DNA from: Pseudomonas oryzicola
GTDB lineage: Bacteria > Pseudomonadota > Gammaproteobacteria > Pseudomonadales > Pseudomonadaceae
DNA: 64,000 nucleotides
Assembly: GCF_014269185.2 (NCBI RefSeq)
Contig: NZ_JABWRZ020000001.1
Location: 397,001-461,000 of the forward strand
Reading direction: 5' to 3'
The position numbers and the translations under genes are program-made. The notes beneath the pieces are model-generated. The model was not told where the DNA came from and searched no databases. It saw only the letters and a list, made by a program, of their open reading frames with translations. Positions 51,176-61,393 of the stretch are shown here, piece by piece. Positions within the stretch are counted from its first letter, which is position 1; the number at the start of each line of letters is the position of its first letter.

Positions 51176-51655
51176 GTGATCGACCCGGATGGTTTTCGCC
51201 CCAATGTCGGAATCATTCTCACGAATGATGCCGGGCAGGTGCTATGGGCTCGACGGATCAACCAGGATGCCTGGCAATTCCCCCAGGGTGGCATCAACCC
51301 TGACGAGACGCCGGAAGACGCCCTGTACCGCGAGCTGAACGAAGAAGTTGGCCTGGAACGCGATGATGTGGAAATTCTTGCCTGCACCCGTGGCTGGTTG
51401 CGTTATCGTTTACCTCAGCGACTGGTGCGTACGCATAGCCAGCCGCTGTGCATCGGCCAGAAGCAGAAGTGGTTCCTGCTGCGCCTGGTCAGCAACGAAC
51501 AACGGGTGCGGATGGACCTGACTGGCAAGCCGGAGTTCGACGGCTGGCGCTGGGTCAGCTATTGGTACCCGCTGGGCCAGGTTGTGACATTCAAGCGCGA
51601 GGTCTACCGACGCGCCCTGAAAGAGCTAGCACCGCGTCTGCTGACGCGCGACTGA
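51176..51655 (+). CDS. rppH: RNA pyrophosphohydrolase
   Basis: This Nudix enzyme removes pyrophosphate from 5' triphosphate RNA ends and so triggers mRNA decay. Its 159 residues begin with GTG ([19 protein letters not shown]), the conserved RppH start; GAGG lies 9 bases upstream. The Nudix box reads [20 protein letters not shown], followed by VGL. ptsP follows after 22 bases, a pairing conserved in Pseudomonas and enteric bacteria. Confidence 0.95.
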   Translation: MIDPDGFRPNVGIILTNDAGQVLWARRINQDAWQFPQGGINPDETPEDALYRELNEEVGLERDDVEILACTRGWLRYRLPQRLVRTHSQPLCIGQKQKWFLLRLVSNEQRVRMDLTGKPEFDGWRWVSYWYPLGQVVTFKREVYRRALKELAPRLLTRD

Positions 51656-51677
51656 CGACGGAGTTCGACCCCGAGCC

Positions 51678-53957
51678 ATGCTCAATACGCTGCGCAAGAT
51701 CGTCCAGGAAGTAAACTCCGCCAAAGATCTCAAGTCGGCGTTGGGGATCATTGTCTTGCGTGTCAAGGAGGCCATGGGCAGCCAGGTCTGCTCGGTCTAC
51801 CTGCTCGACCCGGAAACCAACCGCTTCGTGCTGATGGCCACCGAAGGCCTGAACAAGCGCTCGATCGGCAAGGTCAGCATGGCCCCCAACGAGGGCCTGG
51901 TTGGCCTGGTGGGCACCCGGGAAGAACCGCTGAACCTGGAAAACGCCGCCGATCACCCGCGTTACCGCTACTTTGCCGAAACCGGCGAAGAGAAGTTCGC
52001 CTCCTTCCTCGGTGCGCCGATCATCCACCACCGCCGGGTGGTTGGGGTATTGGTCATCCAGCAAAAGGAACGTCGTCAGTTCGACGAGGGCGAAGAAGCC
52101 TTCCTGGTCACCATGAGCGCCCAGCTGGCCGGGGTCATCGCCCACGCCGAGGCTACCGGCTCGATTCGCGGCCTGGGCCGCCAGGGCAAAGGCATCCAGG
52201 AAGCGCGCTTCGTCGGTGTGCCTGGTTCGCCTGGCGCCGCTGTGGGCCGCGCGGTGGTGATGCTGCCGCCGGCCGACCTGGAGGTGGTGCCGGACAAGAC
52301 CATCGATGACATCGACGCCGAGCTGAACCTGTTCCAGAACGCCCTTGAAGGCGTGCGCGAAGACATGCGCAAGCTGTCCGCCAAGCTGGCCACCCAGCTG
52401 CGCCCGGAAGAGCGCGCGCTGTTCGACGTGTACCTGATGATGCTCGAGGACGCGGCCCTGGGCGGTGAGGTGACCGAAGTCATCAAGACCGGCCAGTGGG
52501 CCCAGGGCGCGCTGCGCCAGGTGGTGGGTGAGCACGTCAACCGCTTCGAGCTGATGGACGATGACTACCTGCGCGAGCGCGCCTCCGACGTCAAGGACCT
52601 TGGAAGGCGCCTGCTGGCCTACCTGCAGGAGGCCCGTTCGCAGTCACTGGTATATGCCGACAACACCATTCTGGTCAGTGAAGAGCTGACCCCGGCGATG
52701 CTCGGCGAAGTGCCGGAAGGCAAGCTGGCCGGCCTGGTCTCGGTGCTGGGTTCGGGTAACTCCCACGTCGCCATCCTGGCCCGTGCCATGGGCATCCCCA
52801 CGGTGATGGGCCTGGTCGACCTGCCCTATTCCAAGGTCGACGGCATCGAGATGATCGTCGATGGCTACAAGGGCGAGGTGTTCACCAACCCCAGCGAAGT
52901 GCTGCGCAAGCAGTACAGCGATGTGGTCGAAGAGGAACGCCAGTTGGCCCGCGGCCTGGACGCCCTGCGCGAGTTGCCGTGTGTTACCCCGGATGGCCAC
53001 CGCATGCCGCTGTGGGTCAACACCGGCCTGCTCGCCGACGTGGCCCGTGCCCAGCAGCGCGGCGCCGAAGGTGTCGGCCTGTACCGCACCGAAGTGCCGT
53101 TCATGATCAACCAGCGCTTCCCCAGCGAGAAGGAGCAGCTGGCCATCTACCGCGAGCAGCTGGCGGCTTTCCACCCGCTGCCGGTGACCATGCGTACCCT
53201 CGACATCGGCGGCGACAAATCGCTGTCGTACTTCCCGATCAAGGAAGAAAACCCGTTCCTCGGCTGGCGCGGCATCCGTGTCACGCTCGATCACCCGGAA
53301 ATTTTCCTGGTGCAGACCCGCGCCATGCTCAAGGCCAGTGAAGGCCTGAACAACCTGCGTATCCTGCTGCCGATGATTTCCGGCATCCATGAGCTGGAAG
53401 AGGCACTGCACCTGATCCACCGCGCCTGGGGCGAGGTACGCGACGAAGGGACCGACGTACCGATGCCGCCGGTGGGCGTGATGGTGGAGATTCCCGCTGC
53501 GGTGTACCAGACCAAGGAGTTGGCGCGGCAGGTGGACTTCCTGTCGGTCGGTTCCAACGACCTGACCCAGTACCTGCTGGCCGTAGACCGTAACAACCCG
53601 CGTGTGGCTGATTTGTACGACTACCTGCACCCGGCGGTGCTGCAAGCGCTCAACACGGTGGTGCGCGACGCCCACGGCGAAGGCAAGCCGGTGAGCATCT
53701 GTGGCGAGATGGCTGGTGACCCGGCGGCGGCAATCCTGTTGATGGCGATGGGCTTCGACAGCTTGTCGATGAACGCCACCAACCTGCCGAAGGTGAAGTG
53801 GATGTTGCGCCAGGTGAACCTGAGCAAGGCCAAGGAGCTGTTGGTGGAAGCCCTGAGCCATGACAACCCGCAGGTTATCCACAGCTCGCTGCAGCTGGCC
53901 CTGAAGAACCTGGGCCTGGCGCGGATGATCGGGCCAGGGGCCAATAAAACGCTGTGA
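51678..53957 (+). CDS. ptsP: Phosphoenolpyruvate-protein phosphotransferase, nitrogen PTS enzyme I
   Basis: This 759-residue EI-Ntr starts the regulatory phosphorelay PEP to EI-Ntr to NPr to EIIA-Ntr. An N-terminal GAF domain (about 1-165; SQVCSVYLLDPETNRFVL, APIIHHRRVVGVLVI) is followed by the enzyme I core. The phosphorylated His lies near residue 362 in LGSGNSHVAILARAMG, and the active Cys near 675 in VSICGEMAGDPA. VSVGSNDLTQYLLAVDRNN is the PEP-domain signature region. Full length and all motifs present. Confidence 0.95.
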   Translation: MLNTLRKIVQEVNSAKDLKSALGIIVLRVKEAMGSQVCSVYLLDPETNRFVLMATEGLNKRSIGKVSMAPNEGLVGLVGTREEPLNLENAADHPRYRYFAETGEEKFASFLGAPIIHHRRVVGVLVIQQKERRQFDEGEEAFLVTMSAQLAGVIAHAEATGSIRGLGRQGKGIQEARFVGVPGSPGAAVGRAVVMLPPADLEVVPDKTIDDIDAELNLFQNALEGVREDMRKLSAKLATQLRPEERALFDVYLMMLEDAALGGEVTEVIKTGQWAQGALRQVVGEHVNRFELMDDDYLRERASDVKDLGRRLLAYLQEARSQSLVYADNTILVSEELTPAMLGEVPEGKLAGLVSVLGSGNSHVAILARAMGIPTVMGLVDLPYSKVDGIEMIVDGYKGEVFTNPSEVLRKQYSDVVEEERQLARGLDALRELPCVTPDGHRMPLWVNTGLLADVARAQQRGAEGVGLYRTEVPFMINQRFPSEKEQLAIYREQLAAFHPLPVTMRTLDIGGDKSLSYFPIKEENPFLGWRGIRVTLDHPEIFLVQTRAMLKASEGLNNLRILLPMISGIHELEEALHLIHRAWGEVRDEGTDVPMPPVGVMVEIPAAVYQTKELARQVDFLSVGSNDLTQYLLAVDRNNPRVADLYDYLHPAVLQALNTVVRDAHGEGKPVSICGEMAGDPAAAILLMAMGFDSLSMNATNLPKVKWMLRQVNLSKAKELLVEALSHDNPQVIHSSLQLALKNLGLARMIGPGANKTL

Positions 53958-53963
53958 GTTGCC

Positions 53964-53982
53964 GGGGCCGCAAAACGGCCCC
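53964..53982. terminator. Hairpin between ptsP and the NRDE gene
   Basis: The stem GGGGCCG/CGGCCCC with a CAAAA loop lies in the 32-base gap between the converging genes. There is no clear T-tract, so its strength as a terminator is uncertain. Confidence 0.5.
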
Positions 53983-53989
53983 CTGGCTC

Positions 53990-54736
53990 TCAAAGCAAAA
54001 ACTCAACTTCCCCCAGATGCCCGCCAAAAGGCCCGAAACTGCGCTCGATCAGCTGCCTTTTCCCCTGATCATCGACCAAGAGCACGGTACTCGCCCGCGT
54101 GCCATAGTTCTGGCTGGCAATGAATACACTCGACAGCAGTCTCTCGGTCGCCAATCCCACCCCGGTCTCCGGCAAGTCGCCCTCCGGCGCAGGCTCGGCA
54201 TCGGCAAGCAAGGCCAGCAACCGCTGTGGATCTGCCGTCTCCAGCAACCCCTCCAGCCCGCTACGTGCCTTCACCAGCTTCGGCCACGGCGTATCCAGCC
54301 CTGCGTTGGATAGCCCGTACACCCCCGCTCCAAGCAAGCGCGGTGCGACATCCCGGGCATGCAGGTAGCCAAGCTGTCGGCTATCGCCCACCAGCAGGTT
54401 GAACCCCGAATACTGCCCGCTACGGCTGGCCACCTGATCAAGATAAGCCTCGACCCCCAGCTCACCTTGCAGGTAGGCGGCTACCAGCTCGCCGCGTGAA
54501 CGCGGCCCCAGCGGTTGCTGTGGGTCGCGGATATTGGTCAGCGCCGCGAAACGCCCCTGCGGCCCCACGCCCAGCCAGGTTCCGCCGGCCTCCAGGTCGC
54601 GCCCGGCATACACCCCAGGTGCGTCTTCCCAGGCCGCCAGGGCCTGGGTAGGGCGGGCATAGAACTCGTCGCGGTTGGCCGCCACGATCAGTGGCAGGGC
54701 ATGCCCCGGTCGCCAGGCGAATACGATCAGGCACAT
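53990..54736 (-). CDS. NRDE (TANGO2-like) family protein
   Basis: The 248 residues start with the family pattern MCLIVFAWRPGHALPLIVAA, followed at once by the name-giving NRDEFYARPT. The N-terminal Cys2 placement recalls N-terminal nucleophile hydrolases, and GTWLGVGPQGRFAALTNIRD continues the pattern. Eukaryotic TANGO2 relatives have been tied to haem handling, but the bacterial role is unsettled. It converges with ptsP and diverges from the TSUP permease gene. Confidence 0.88.
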   Translation of the reverse strand: MCLIVFAWRPGHALPLIVAANRDEFYARPTQALAAWEDAPGVYAGRDLEAGGTWLGVGPQGRFAALTNIRDPQQPLGPRSRGELVAAYLQGELGVEAYLDQVASRSGQYSGFNLLVGDSRQLGYLHARDVAPRLLGAGVYGLSNAGLDTPWPKLVKARSGLEGLLETADPQRLLALLADAEPAPEGDLPETGVGLATERLLSSVFIASQNYGTRASTVLLVDDQGKRQLIERSFGPFGGHLGEVEFLL

Positions 54737-54866
54737 CGTTCGAGCCTCTGTGTGTTTTTGCCACTGTACCCACAGCGTCGGGGCGGATCCATCCTGACAC
54801 AGACTTCACTAGAGCGCCGAGCCCGGCTTCCGTTACCATGCCGGATTGTTATTTCGGGGAAGACGA

Positions 54867-55649
54867 ATGGAATTCGCGCTCTATCTTTTGTTGGGGGCAT
54901 GTGCCGGTGTGCTGGCCGGGCTGTTCGGCGTGGGTGGTGGCATCATCATCGTGCCGGTGCTGGTGTTCAGCTTCACCTTGCAGGGGTTCGATGCCTCGGT
55001 GCTGACTCACCTGGCGGTCGGTACATCGTTGGCAACCATCGTCTTCACCTCGATCAACGCCGTGCTCGAACACCACCGCAAAGGCGCGGTGCAGTGGCCG
55101 ATCTTCGCCTGGATGACCCTGGGCATTCTCATCGGCGCCGGTATCGGTGCCAAGACCGCCTCGCTGATCCAGGGGCCGCTGCTGCAGAAGATCATTGGTG
55201 TGTTCGCCCTGGTCATCGCCGCCCAGATGGCCCTGGACCTCAAGCCCAAGGCCAGCCGTGGCATCCCCGGCAAACCCGCGCTGGTCGGTGCCGGTGGGGT
55301 GATCGGCTGGGCTTCGGCCATTTTCGGCATTGGCGGTGGTTCGCTGACCGTGCCATTCCTGACCTGGCGCAGCCTGCCCATGCAGCAGGCGGTGGCCACG
55401 TCCTCGGCTTGTGGCCTGCCGATTGCCGTGGCCAGTGCCCTGAGTTTCATGCTGCTGGGCTGGAATGAGGCGCACCTGCCGGCCCATAGCCTGGGTTATG
55501 TGTATCTGCCGGCGCTGGTCGGCATTGCCGTGACCAGTATGTTTTTCGCCCGCTTCGGCGCGCGCCTGGCGCACAAGTTGTCGCCACGTTTGTTGAAGCG
55601 CCTGTTCGCAGCCTTGCTGTTCTGCGTCGGGCTCAGCTTTCTGATTTGA
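54867..55649 (+). CDS. TSUP-family (TauE/SafE) membrane permease
   Basis: This 260-residue polytopic protein has about eight membrane segments arranged as two repeats, each starting with a glycine-rich motif: [17 protein letters not shown] near residue 18 and [18 protein letters not shown] near 155. Members export or import sulfite, sulfonates or similar anions. The substrate cannot be given. GGGGA about 8 bases before the ATG at 54867 supports this start over one 21 bases upstream. lgt follows after 16 bases. Confidence 0.88.
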   Translation: MEFALYLLLGACAGVLAGLFGVGGGIIIVPVLVFSFTLQGFDASVLTHLAVGTSLATIVFTSINAVLEHHRKGAVQWPIFAWMTLGILIGAGIGAKTASLIQGPLLQKIIGVFALVIAAQMALDLKPKASRGIPGKPALVGAGGVIGWASAIFGIGGGSLTVPFLTWRSLPMQQAVATSSACGLPIAVASALSFMLLGWNEAHLPAHSLGYVYLPALVGIAVTSMFFARFGARLAHKLSPRLLKRLFAALLFCVGLSFLI

Positions 55650-55665
55650 ACCGAGAGGAAGTTCC

Positions 55666-56472
55666 ATGCTGCCTTACCCGCAGATAGATCCCGTGGCCGT
55701 AGCCATCGGGCCGCTGAAAATCCATTGGTACGGCCTGATGTACCTGGTCGGCATAGGTGGTGCCTGGCTGCTCGCCTCGCGCCGGTTGAACCGCTTCGAC
55801 CCCACCTGGACGCGCGAAAAGCTCTCCGACCTGGTGTTCTGGCTGTCGATGGGGGTGATCGTCGGTGGCCGGCTGGGCTACGTGCTGTTCTACGACCTGC
55901 ACGCCTACCTGGCCAACCCGACGCTGATCTTCGAGGTCTGGAAAGGCGGCATGTCGTTCCACGGCGGCTTCATCGGCGTGATGCTGGCGGCCCTGTGGTT
56001 CGGCAAGCGCAACAACAAGTCGTTCTTCGAGCTGATGGACTTCGTCGCCCCGCTGGTGCCGATCGGCCTGGGCGCCGGGCGCATCGGCAACTTCATCAAC
56101 GCCGAGCTGTGGGGCAAGCCGACCGATGTGCCGTGGGCGATGATCTTCCCGCCGTTCAGCGACCCGGCGCAGCTGCCACGGCACCCGTCGCAGCTGTACC
56201 AGTTCGCCCTCGAGGGCGTGGCGCTGTTCGTCATCCTCTGGCTGTTCTCGCGCAAGCCGCGGCCAACCATGGCGGTGTCGGGCATGTTCGCGTTGTTCTA
56301 CGGCATCTTCCGCTTCATCGTCGAATTCGTCCGCGTACCAGATGCCCAGCTCGGCTACCTGGCCTGGGGCTGGCTGACCATGGGTCAGATTCTGTGCGTG
56401 CCGATGATCCTGGCTGGCCTCGGCCTGATCTGGTGGGCTTATAATCGCAAGCCCACGGCGAAACCCGCCTGA
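55666..56472 (+). CDS. lgt: Prolipoprotein diacylglyceryl transferase
   Basis: This inner-membrane enzyme attaches diacylglycerol to the lipobox Cys of prolipoproteins. The 268 residues show [19 protein letters not shown], the essential His region [17 protein letters not shown], the Lgt signature [20 protein letters not shown] with its essential Arg, and [13 protein letters not shown]. About seven membrane helices. thyA follows after 51 bases, the same lgt-thyA order as in enteric bacteria. Confidence 0.95.
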   Translation: MLPYPQIDPVAVAIGPLKIHWYGLMYLVGIGGAWLLASRRLNRFDPTWTREKLSDLVFWLSMGVIVGGRLGYVLFYDLHAYLANPTLIFEVWKGGMSFHGGFIGVMLAALWFGKRNNKSFFELMDFVAPLVPIGLGAGRIGNFINAELWGKPTDVPWAMIFPPFSDPAQLPRHPSQLYQFALEGVALFVILWLFSRKPRPTMAVSGMFALFYGIFRFIVEFVRVPDAQLGYLAWGWLTMGQILCVPMILAGLGLIWWAYNRKPTAKPA

Positions 56473-56523
56473 TTAATCCCACGGCAGGGGCGATCCTCCT
56501 GCCGTTCTTGCTACAGGTAAGCC

Positions 56524-57495
56524 ATGAAACAGTATCTGGACCTGGTCCGCGACGTCATCGAAAACGGCACGCTGCAGGGCAACCGCACCGGCATCCGCAC
56601 CATCAGCCTGCCGGGCGCCATGCTGCGTTTCGACTTGCAGAAGGGCTTCCCGGCCATCACCACGCGCAAGTTGGCGTTCAAGTCGGCGATCGGCGAAATG
56701 GTCGGTTTCCTGCGCGGTGTGAAAAACGCCGGTGAATTCCGCGAGCTGGGCTGCAAGGTGTGGGACCAGAATGCCAACGAAAACGCCCAGTGGCTGGCCA
56801 ACCCGTTCCGCCAGGGCCAGGACGACCTGGGCGAGATCTACGGCGTGCAGTGGCGCCAGTGGCCGGGCTACAAGCGCATCCCGCTGAGCAACCCGGCGGC
56901 CATCGAGATGGCCGAGCAGGCAGGCTTCCGCCGCATTGCCCAGGACGAGGAGGACGGGGTCGCCTTCGTCATCCTGTACAAGGCCATCGACCAGGTGCGT
57001 CAGTGCCTGGACACCATCGCCAACGACCCGGGCAGCCGGCGCATCCTGTTCCACGGCTGGAACTGCGCGCAGCTGGACGAAATGGCGCTGCCGCCATGCC
57101 ACCTGTTGTACCAGTTCCACCCGAATGTAGAGACGAAGGAAATTTCCCTGACCCTGTACATCCGCTCCAACGACCTGGGCCTGGGTACACCGTTCAACCT
57201 CACCGAAGGTGCGGCCCTGTTGTCGCTGTTCGGCCGCCTTACCGGCTACACACCGCGGTGGTTCACCTACTTCATCGGCGATGCCCATGTGTATGAAAAC
57301 CACCTGGACATGCTCAACGAACAGCTCAAGCGCGAGCCGCTGGAAGCGCCGAAGCTGGTGATCAGCGACCGCGTGCCGGCGTTTGCCGAGACTGGCAAGT
57401 ACGAGCCGGAGTGGCTGGAGAAGATCGAGCCAAGTGATTTCTGGCTGGAAGGGTATGAGCACCATGCGCCGATGACGGCGCCAATGGCGGTCTGA
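56524..57495 (+). CDS. thyA: Thymidylate synthase
   Basis: It converts dUMP to dTMP with methylene-tetrahydrofolate. The nucleophilic Cys lies near residue 191 in [15 protein letters not shown], with [10 protein letters not shown] ahead and [20 protein letters not shown] and [12 protein letters not shown] after. The 323 residues exceed the 264 of E. coli; the extra part lies roughly at residues 105-160 ([39 protein letters not shown]), as in other longer bacterial forms. Confidence 0.95.
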   Translation: MKQYLDLVRDVIENGTLQGNRTGIRTISLPGAMLRFDLQKGFPAITTRKLAFKSAIGEMVGFLRGVKNAGEFRELGCKVWDQNANENAQWLANPFRQGQDDLGEIYGVQWRQWPGYKRIPLSNPAAIEMAEQAGFRRIAQDEEDGVAFVILYKAIDQVRQCLDTIANDPGSRRILFHGWNCAQLDEMALPPCHLLYQFHPNVETKEISLTLYIRSNDLGLGTPFNLTEGAALLSLFGRLTGYTPRWFTYFIGDAHVYENHLDMLNEQLKREPLEAPKLVISDRVPAFAETGKYEPEWLEKIEPSDFWLEGYEHHAPMTAPMAV

Positions 57496-57516
57496 CTGAT
57501 CGCTATTGCCTGAACT

Positions 57517-57605
57517 GGCCTATTCGCGGGCACGCCCGCTCCCACAGGGACCGCACAAGGCTTGGCCCTGCGGAGTACCTGTGGGAGCGGGCGTGCCCGC
57601 GAATG
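57517..57605. repeat. REP inverted pair (REPIN) between thyA and cadR
   Basis: The units CTATTCGCGGGCACGCCCGC and GAGCGGGCGTGCCCGCGAAT, with CTCCCACAGG tails, lie between the converging genes. Confidence 0.9.
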
Positions 57606-57613
57606 CTTTCGGC

Positions 57614-58057
57614 TTAATGCCCGTGACTTCGCCCCACATGCGAATGCTCGGTTTCCGGCACCGATACCGCCCCGTTCGTCTCCAGTTGCTGCAAGATCGC
57701 GCATTCCGACCCTTGCGCATTGCAGCGCCGCCGCAGCTCCACCAGCTGTTCCTGCAGCGCCACCAGGCCATCGATCCTTGCCTGCACATGCTCGATATGT
57801 TCGTCGATCAGCGCATTGACGCTGCCGCATGAATCATCGGGGCTGTCGCGCAAGCGTAGCAGGCTGCGGATTTCATCCAGGGTCATGTCCAGGGTACGGC
57901 AGTTGCGGATGAAGGTCAGTCGCTCGACGTGAGCCTGGGTGTACAACCGGTAGTTACCCTCTGTACGCGCCGGCTCCGGCAACAGTTGTTCGCGCTCGTA
58001 GTAGCGGATGGTTTCCACGGCGCAATCGGTGGCCTTGGCCAGTTCTCCGATCTTCAT
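57614..58057 (-). CDS. cadR: Cadmium/lead-responsive MerR-family regulator CadR
   Basis: The 147 residues hold a MerR helix-turn-helix and wing (MKIGELAKATDCAVETIRYY, EREQLLPEPARTEGNYRLYT), a dimerisation helix and metal-binding Cys residues in DDSCGSVNAL and RRRCNAQGSECAIL. The His-rich tail HSHVGRSHGH is the CadR hallmark. The ATG at 58057 gives the known length; a GTG one codon upstream is ignored. It diverges from cadA across an operator in the 83-base gap. Confidence 0.95.
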   Translation of the reverse strand: MKIGELAKATDCAVETIRYYEREQLLPEPARTEGNYRLYTQAHVERLTFIRNCRTLDMTLDEIRSLLRLRDSPDDSCGSVNALIDEHIEHVQARIDGLVALQEQLVELRRRCNAQGSECAILQQLETNGAVSVPETEHSHVGRSHGH

Positions 58058-58079
58058 CACGAAATCTCCAGCAGGTGGC

Positions 58080-58110
58080 TTGACCCTATAGTGGCTACAG
58101 GGTGTTCACT
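58080..58110 (+). promoter_or_regulatory. CadR operator inside the cadA promoter
   Basis: The inverted repeat ACCCT-N11-AGGGT spans 58083-58103. It lies between a -35 box TTGACC (58080-58085) and a weak -10 box TTCACT (58105-58110). The spacer is 19 bases, the over-long spacing that MerR-type activators correct by twisting the DNA. cadA begins 30 bases downstream. Confidence 0.88.
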
Positions 58111-58140
58111 TGGCAACAGGCGCAAATTAAGGACGCACCC

Positions 58141-60354
58141 ATGAACCAGCCTGTCAGTCACGAACACAAGCATCACCACCACGCCCACAGCTGCTGTGAG
58201 GCCTCTGCTGTGCCTGCCAAGGTTCAGCTCAGCGCGAAGGCTAGCAGCAACGCGCAGTTCAGCCGTTTCCGCATCGAGGCCATGGACTGCCCCACCGAGC
58301 AAACGCTGATCCAGGACAAGCTGGGCAAGCTGGCGGGCATCGAGCAGCTGGAATTCAACCTGATAAACCGCGTACTCGGCGTGCATCACACCTTGGACGG
58401 CACTGCTGAAATCGAGCAGGCCATCGACAGCCTGGGCATGAAGGCCGAGCCGCTTGGCAGCGCAGATGAAGACACCAGCAGCGCGCCGCAATCGGCCAAG
58501 GCCAGCTGGTGGCCGCTGGCATTGTCGGGCGTTGCCGCGCTCGCCGCCGAAATCGTGCACTTTTGGGCGCTGGCACCGGAGTGGGTGGTGGCGGCACTGG
58601 CACTGGCGGCAATCCTTGGCTGTGGCCTGGGTACCTACAAGAAGGGCTGGATCGCCCTCAAGAACCGCAACCTCAATATCAACGCGCTGATGAGCATTGC
58701 CGTGACCGGCGCCGTGCTGATCGGCCAGTGGCCGGAAGCCGCCATGGTGATGGTGCTGTTCACCGTCGCCGAACTGATCGAAGCTCGTTCCCTGGATCGT
58801 GCGCGCAATGCCATCGGCGGGCTGATGCAGCTTGCCCCGGACATGGCCACCGTGCGCCAGGCCGATGGCCAATGGCGTGAAACAGAGGTGCGCGAAGTGG
58901 CGATCGGTGCCTTGGTGCGGGTACGCCCCGGCGAGCGCATCGGCTTGGACGGTGAAGTGACTAGCGGGCAATCCAGCGTCGATCAGGCGCCGATCACCGG
59001 CGAAAGCCTGCCGGTGGAAAAGGCAGTCGGCGACAAACTGTTCGCTGGCACCATCAACCAGGCGGGGGCGCTGGAGTTTCGCGTCACTGCAGCTGCCGGG
59101 CAATCGACCCTGGCGCGGATCATCAAGGCGGTCGAGGAAGCGCAAGGTGCACGTGCGCCTACCCAGCGTTTCGTCGACCGCTTCTCGCGCATCTACACGC
59201 CGGTGGTGTTCGCTATTGCATTGGCTGTGGCGGTAATTCCGCCGCTGTTCATGGCTGGCGGCTGGTCCGACTGGGTCTATCGCGCCCTGGTGCTGCTGGT
59301 GGTGGCCTGCCCATGTGCCTTGGTGATTTCGACCCCGGTGACCATCGTCAGCGGCCTGGCCGCCGCCGCGCGCAAAGGCATCCTGATCAAGGGCGGTGTG
59401 TACCTGGAGGGGGGGCGTCATCTGGATTTCCTGGCACTGGACAAGACCGGCACCATCACTCATGGCAAACCCGTGCAGACCGACGCCAAAGTGCTGGAGG
59501 CGCTGTTCGAAGGCCGCGCCCAGGCCCTGGCCGCAAGCCTGGGCGAACGTTCGGACCACCCGGTGTCCCGCGCCATCGCGCAGTTCGGCAGGCAACAAGG
59601 CCTGGCCCTGGCCGAGGTCGAAGATTTCGCTGCCCTGGCTGGCCGTGGCGTACGAGGTACCATCGCCGGCGAGGTCTACCACCTGGGCAACCACCGCATG
59701 GTCGAGGAGTTGGGGTTGTGCTCGCCACAACTGGAGGCCCAGCTGGATGCGCTGGAGCGTCAGGGCAAGACGGTAGTGCTGCTGCTCGACCGCTCCGGCC
59801 CCTTGGCCTTGTTCGCCGTGGCCGACACGGTCAAGGACAGCAGCCGCCAGGCCATCGCCGAGCTGCATGAGTTGGGCATCAAGACTGTCATGTTGACCGG
59901 TGACAATCCGCATACCGCCCAGGCTATCGCTGCCGTTGTCGGGATTGACCGTGCTGAAGGCAACCTGCTGCCTGGCGACAAGCTGAAGAGCATCGAAGCG
60001 TTGTACGCCCAGGGCCATCGGGTGGGCATGGTCGGGGACGGCATCAACGATGCACCGGCGCTGGCCCGCGCCGAGATCGGTTTCGCCATGGCAGCAGCCG
60101 GTACCGACACCGCCATCGAAACTGCCGATGTTGCGCTGATGGACGACGACTTGCGGAAAATCCCGGCCTTCGTCAGGCTGTCGCGGCAAAGTGCGGCGAT
60201 CCTCATGCAGAACATCGTTCTGGCGTTGGGCATCAAGGCGATATTCCTGGCGATCACCTTTGCCGGCCTGGCCACCATGTGGATGGCGGTGTTCGCCGAC
60301 ATGGGCGTCAGCCTGCTGGTGGTGTTCAACGGCTTGCGCCTGTTGCGCAAATAG
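58141..60354 (+). CDS. cadA: Cd2+/Zn2+/Pb2+-exporting P-type ATPase
   Basis: This 737-residue P1B-type pump exports cadmium, zinc or lead from the cytoplasm. It has a His-rich N-terminal tail ([13 protein letters not shown]), one HMA metal-binding domain with MDCPTEQT, membrane helices with the CPC motif ([11 protein letters not shown], near residue 390), the phosphorylated Asp in [10 protein letters not shown] near 434, and the hinge [13 protein letters not shown] near 631. I chose the ATG at 58141. The divergent cadR and the operator between them show direct metal control. Confidence 0.95.
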   Translation: MNQPVSHEHKHHHHAHSCCEASAVPAKVQLSAKASSNAQFSRFRIEAMDCPTEQTLIQDKLGKLAGIEQLEFNLINRVLGVHHTLDGTAEIEQAIDSLGMKAEPLGSADEDTSSAPQSAKASWWPLALSGVAALAAEIVHFWALAPEWVVAALALAAILGCGLGTYKKGWIALKNRNLNINALMSIAVTGAVLIGQWPEAAMVMVLFTVAELIEARSLDRARNAIGGLMQLAPDMATVRQADGQWRETEVREVAIGALVRVRPGERIGLDGEVTSGQSSVDQAPITGESLPVEKAVGDKLFAGTINQAGALEFRVTAAAGQSTLARIIKAVEEAQGARAPTQRFVDRFSRIYTPVVFAIALAVAVIPPLFMAGGWSDWVYRALVLLVVACPCALVISTPVTIVSGLAAAARKGILIKGGVYLEGGRHLDFLALDKTGTITHGKPVQTDAKVLEALFEGRAQALAASLGERSDHPVSRAIAQFGRQQGLALAEVEDFAALAGRGVRGTIAGEVYHLGNHRMVEELGLCSPQLEAQLDALERQGKTVVLLLDRSGPLALFAVADTVKDSSRQAIAELHELGIKTVMLTGDNPHTAQAIAAVVGIDRAEGNLLPGDKLKSIEALYAQGHRVGMVGDGINDAPALARAEIGFAMAAAGTDTAIETADVALMDDDLRKIPAFVRLSRQSAAILMQNIVLALGIKAIFLAITFAGLATMWMAVFADMGVSLLVVFNGLRLLRK

Positions 60355-60363
60355 AGGACGTGC

Positions 60364-61233
60364 ATGCTGAGTTCCGAGCTCAAAGCCTTCTACATGGTGG
60401 CCCGCCTGGGCAGTATCACGCTGGCGGCAAAGAAGCTCGGGCTCAGCCAGCCCACGGTGACCACGCAAATTCGTAACCTGGAAAGCCAGTACGCGGTGGA
60501 GCTGTTCTACCGCGGCGGGCGACGCCTGGTGCTGAGCGAGGAGGGCGGGCGCCTGCTGCCGATGGTCAAGGCGCTGCTGCAGCAGGAGGCCGACATCGAA
60601 TTCGAACTGCGTAACAGCGGCCAGGCCCAGGGTAGCTTGCGCATCGCGGCCACGGCGCCTTACTACATTCTCGACCTGGTGAAGATCTACCGCGAACGCC
60701 TGCCGCAGGTGGGCGTGGCAGTGGAGATCGGCAACTCGCAGCAGGTGCTGGAAATGCTGGAGGAGTACCGGGTGGATATCGCCGCTTCGTCGCAGCTGGT
60801 GGAGGACGCACGGCTGGTGCGGCGCGTGCTGGGGACCGACCCATTGGTGGTGGCGGTGCACCGCAATCATCCGTTGGCTCATCACCATGCGGTTTCGATC
60901 GAGGCGCTGGCCGGGCATTGCCTGTTGCTGCGCGAGAAGGGCTCGACCACGCGCAAGCTGACCGAGCAGATGATGCGCGAAGCTGGAGTGACGGCTGGAG
61001 CGTTGCTGGAAATTGGCAGCCGTGAATCGATCCGCGAGGCGGTGTTGCGCAATATCGGCATCAGCGTGATTGCCCGGCACGAAGTGCCGCACAACCCCGA
61101 ACTGCGGGTGCTGGCGCTGGAAAACGCGCCGCTGATGCACGAGTACCTGTATTGCCTGAAGGAACGGCGCCAGGCCAGGTTGCCGGCCGCCTTCCTGGGG
61201 GTAGCGCAGGAAGTGTCGGGTTCGCATTTCTGA
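60364..61233 (+). CDS. LysR-family transcriptional regulator, probably of the phosphonate transporter
   Basis: This 289-residue LysR-type regulator has an N-terminal helix-turn-helix (LKAFYMVARLGSITLAAKKL, GLSQPTVTTQIRNLE) and a two-lobed effector domain from about residue 90. It starts 9 bases after cadA but lies ahead of an ABC transporter of 2-aminoethylphosphonate type on the same strand, so it more likely governs that. Such pairing is common in phosphonate loci. The effector is not readable from the sequence. Confidence 0.87.
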   Translation: MLSSELKAFYMVARLGSITLAAKKLGLSQPTVTTQIRNLESQYAVELFYRGGRRLVLSEEGGRLLPMVKALLQQEADIEFELRNSGQAQGSLRIAATAPYYILDLVKIYRERLPQVGVAVEIGNSQQVLEMLEEYRVDIAASSQLVEDARLVRRVLGTDPLVVAVHRNHPLAHHHAVSIEALAGHCLLLREKGSTTRKLTEQMMREAGVTAGALLEIGSRESIREAVLRNIGISVIARHEVPHNPELRVLALENAPLMHEYLYCLKERRQARLPAAFLGVAQEVSGSHF

Positions 61234-61248
61234 TAGGCCTATGGCGTT

Positions 61249-61283
61249 TGTGGGAGCTGGCTTGCCGGCGAAAGCGCCCGGCG
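61249..61283. repeat. Single diverged REP-like unit (GGGAGCTGGCTTGCC type)
   Basis: TGTGGGAGCTGGCTTGCCGG followed by CGAAAGCGCC resembles one arm of the pair at 2326-2406 rather than the common REP. No facing partner is seen nearby. Confidence 0.55.
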
Positions 61284-61393
61284 ACCCACTACAAAATCTG
61301 CCTATACCACTATCGCCGGCTTTTGCCCTGACGCCACACAACCTTCGCACAGCCTCCCTAGCATGGCCCCCATCTCTTCGATGAGGCCTTGCC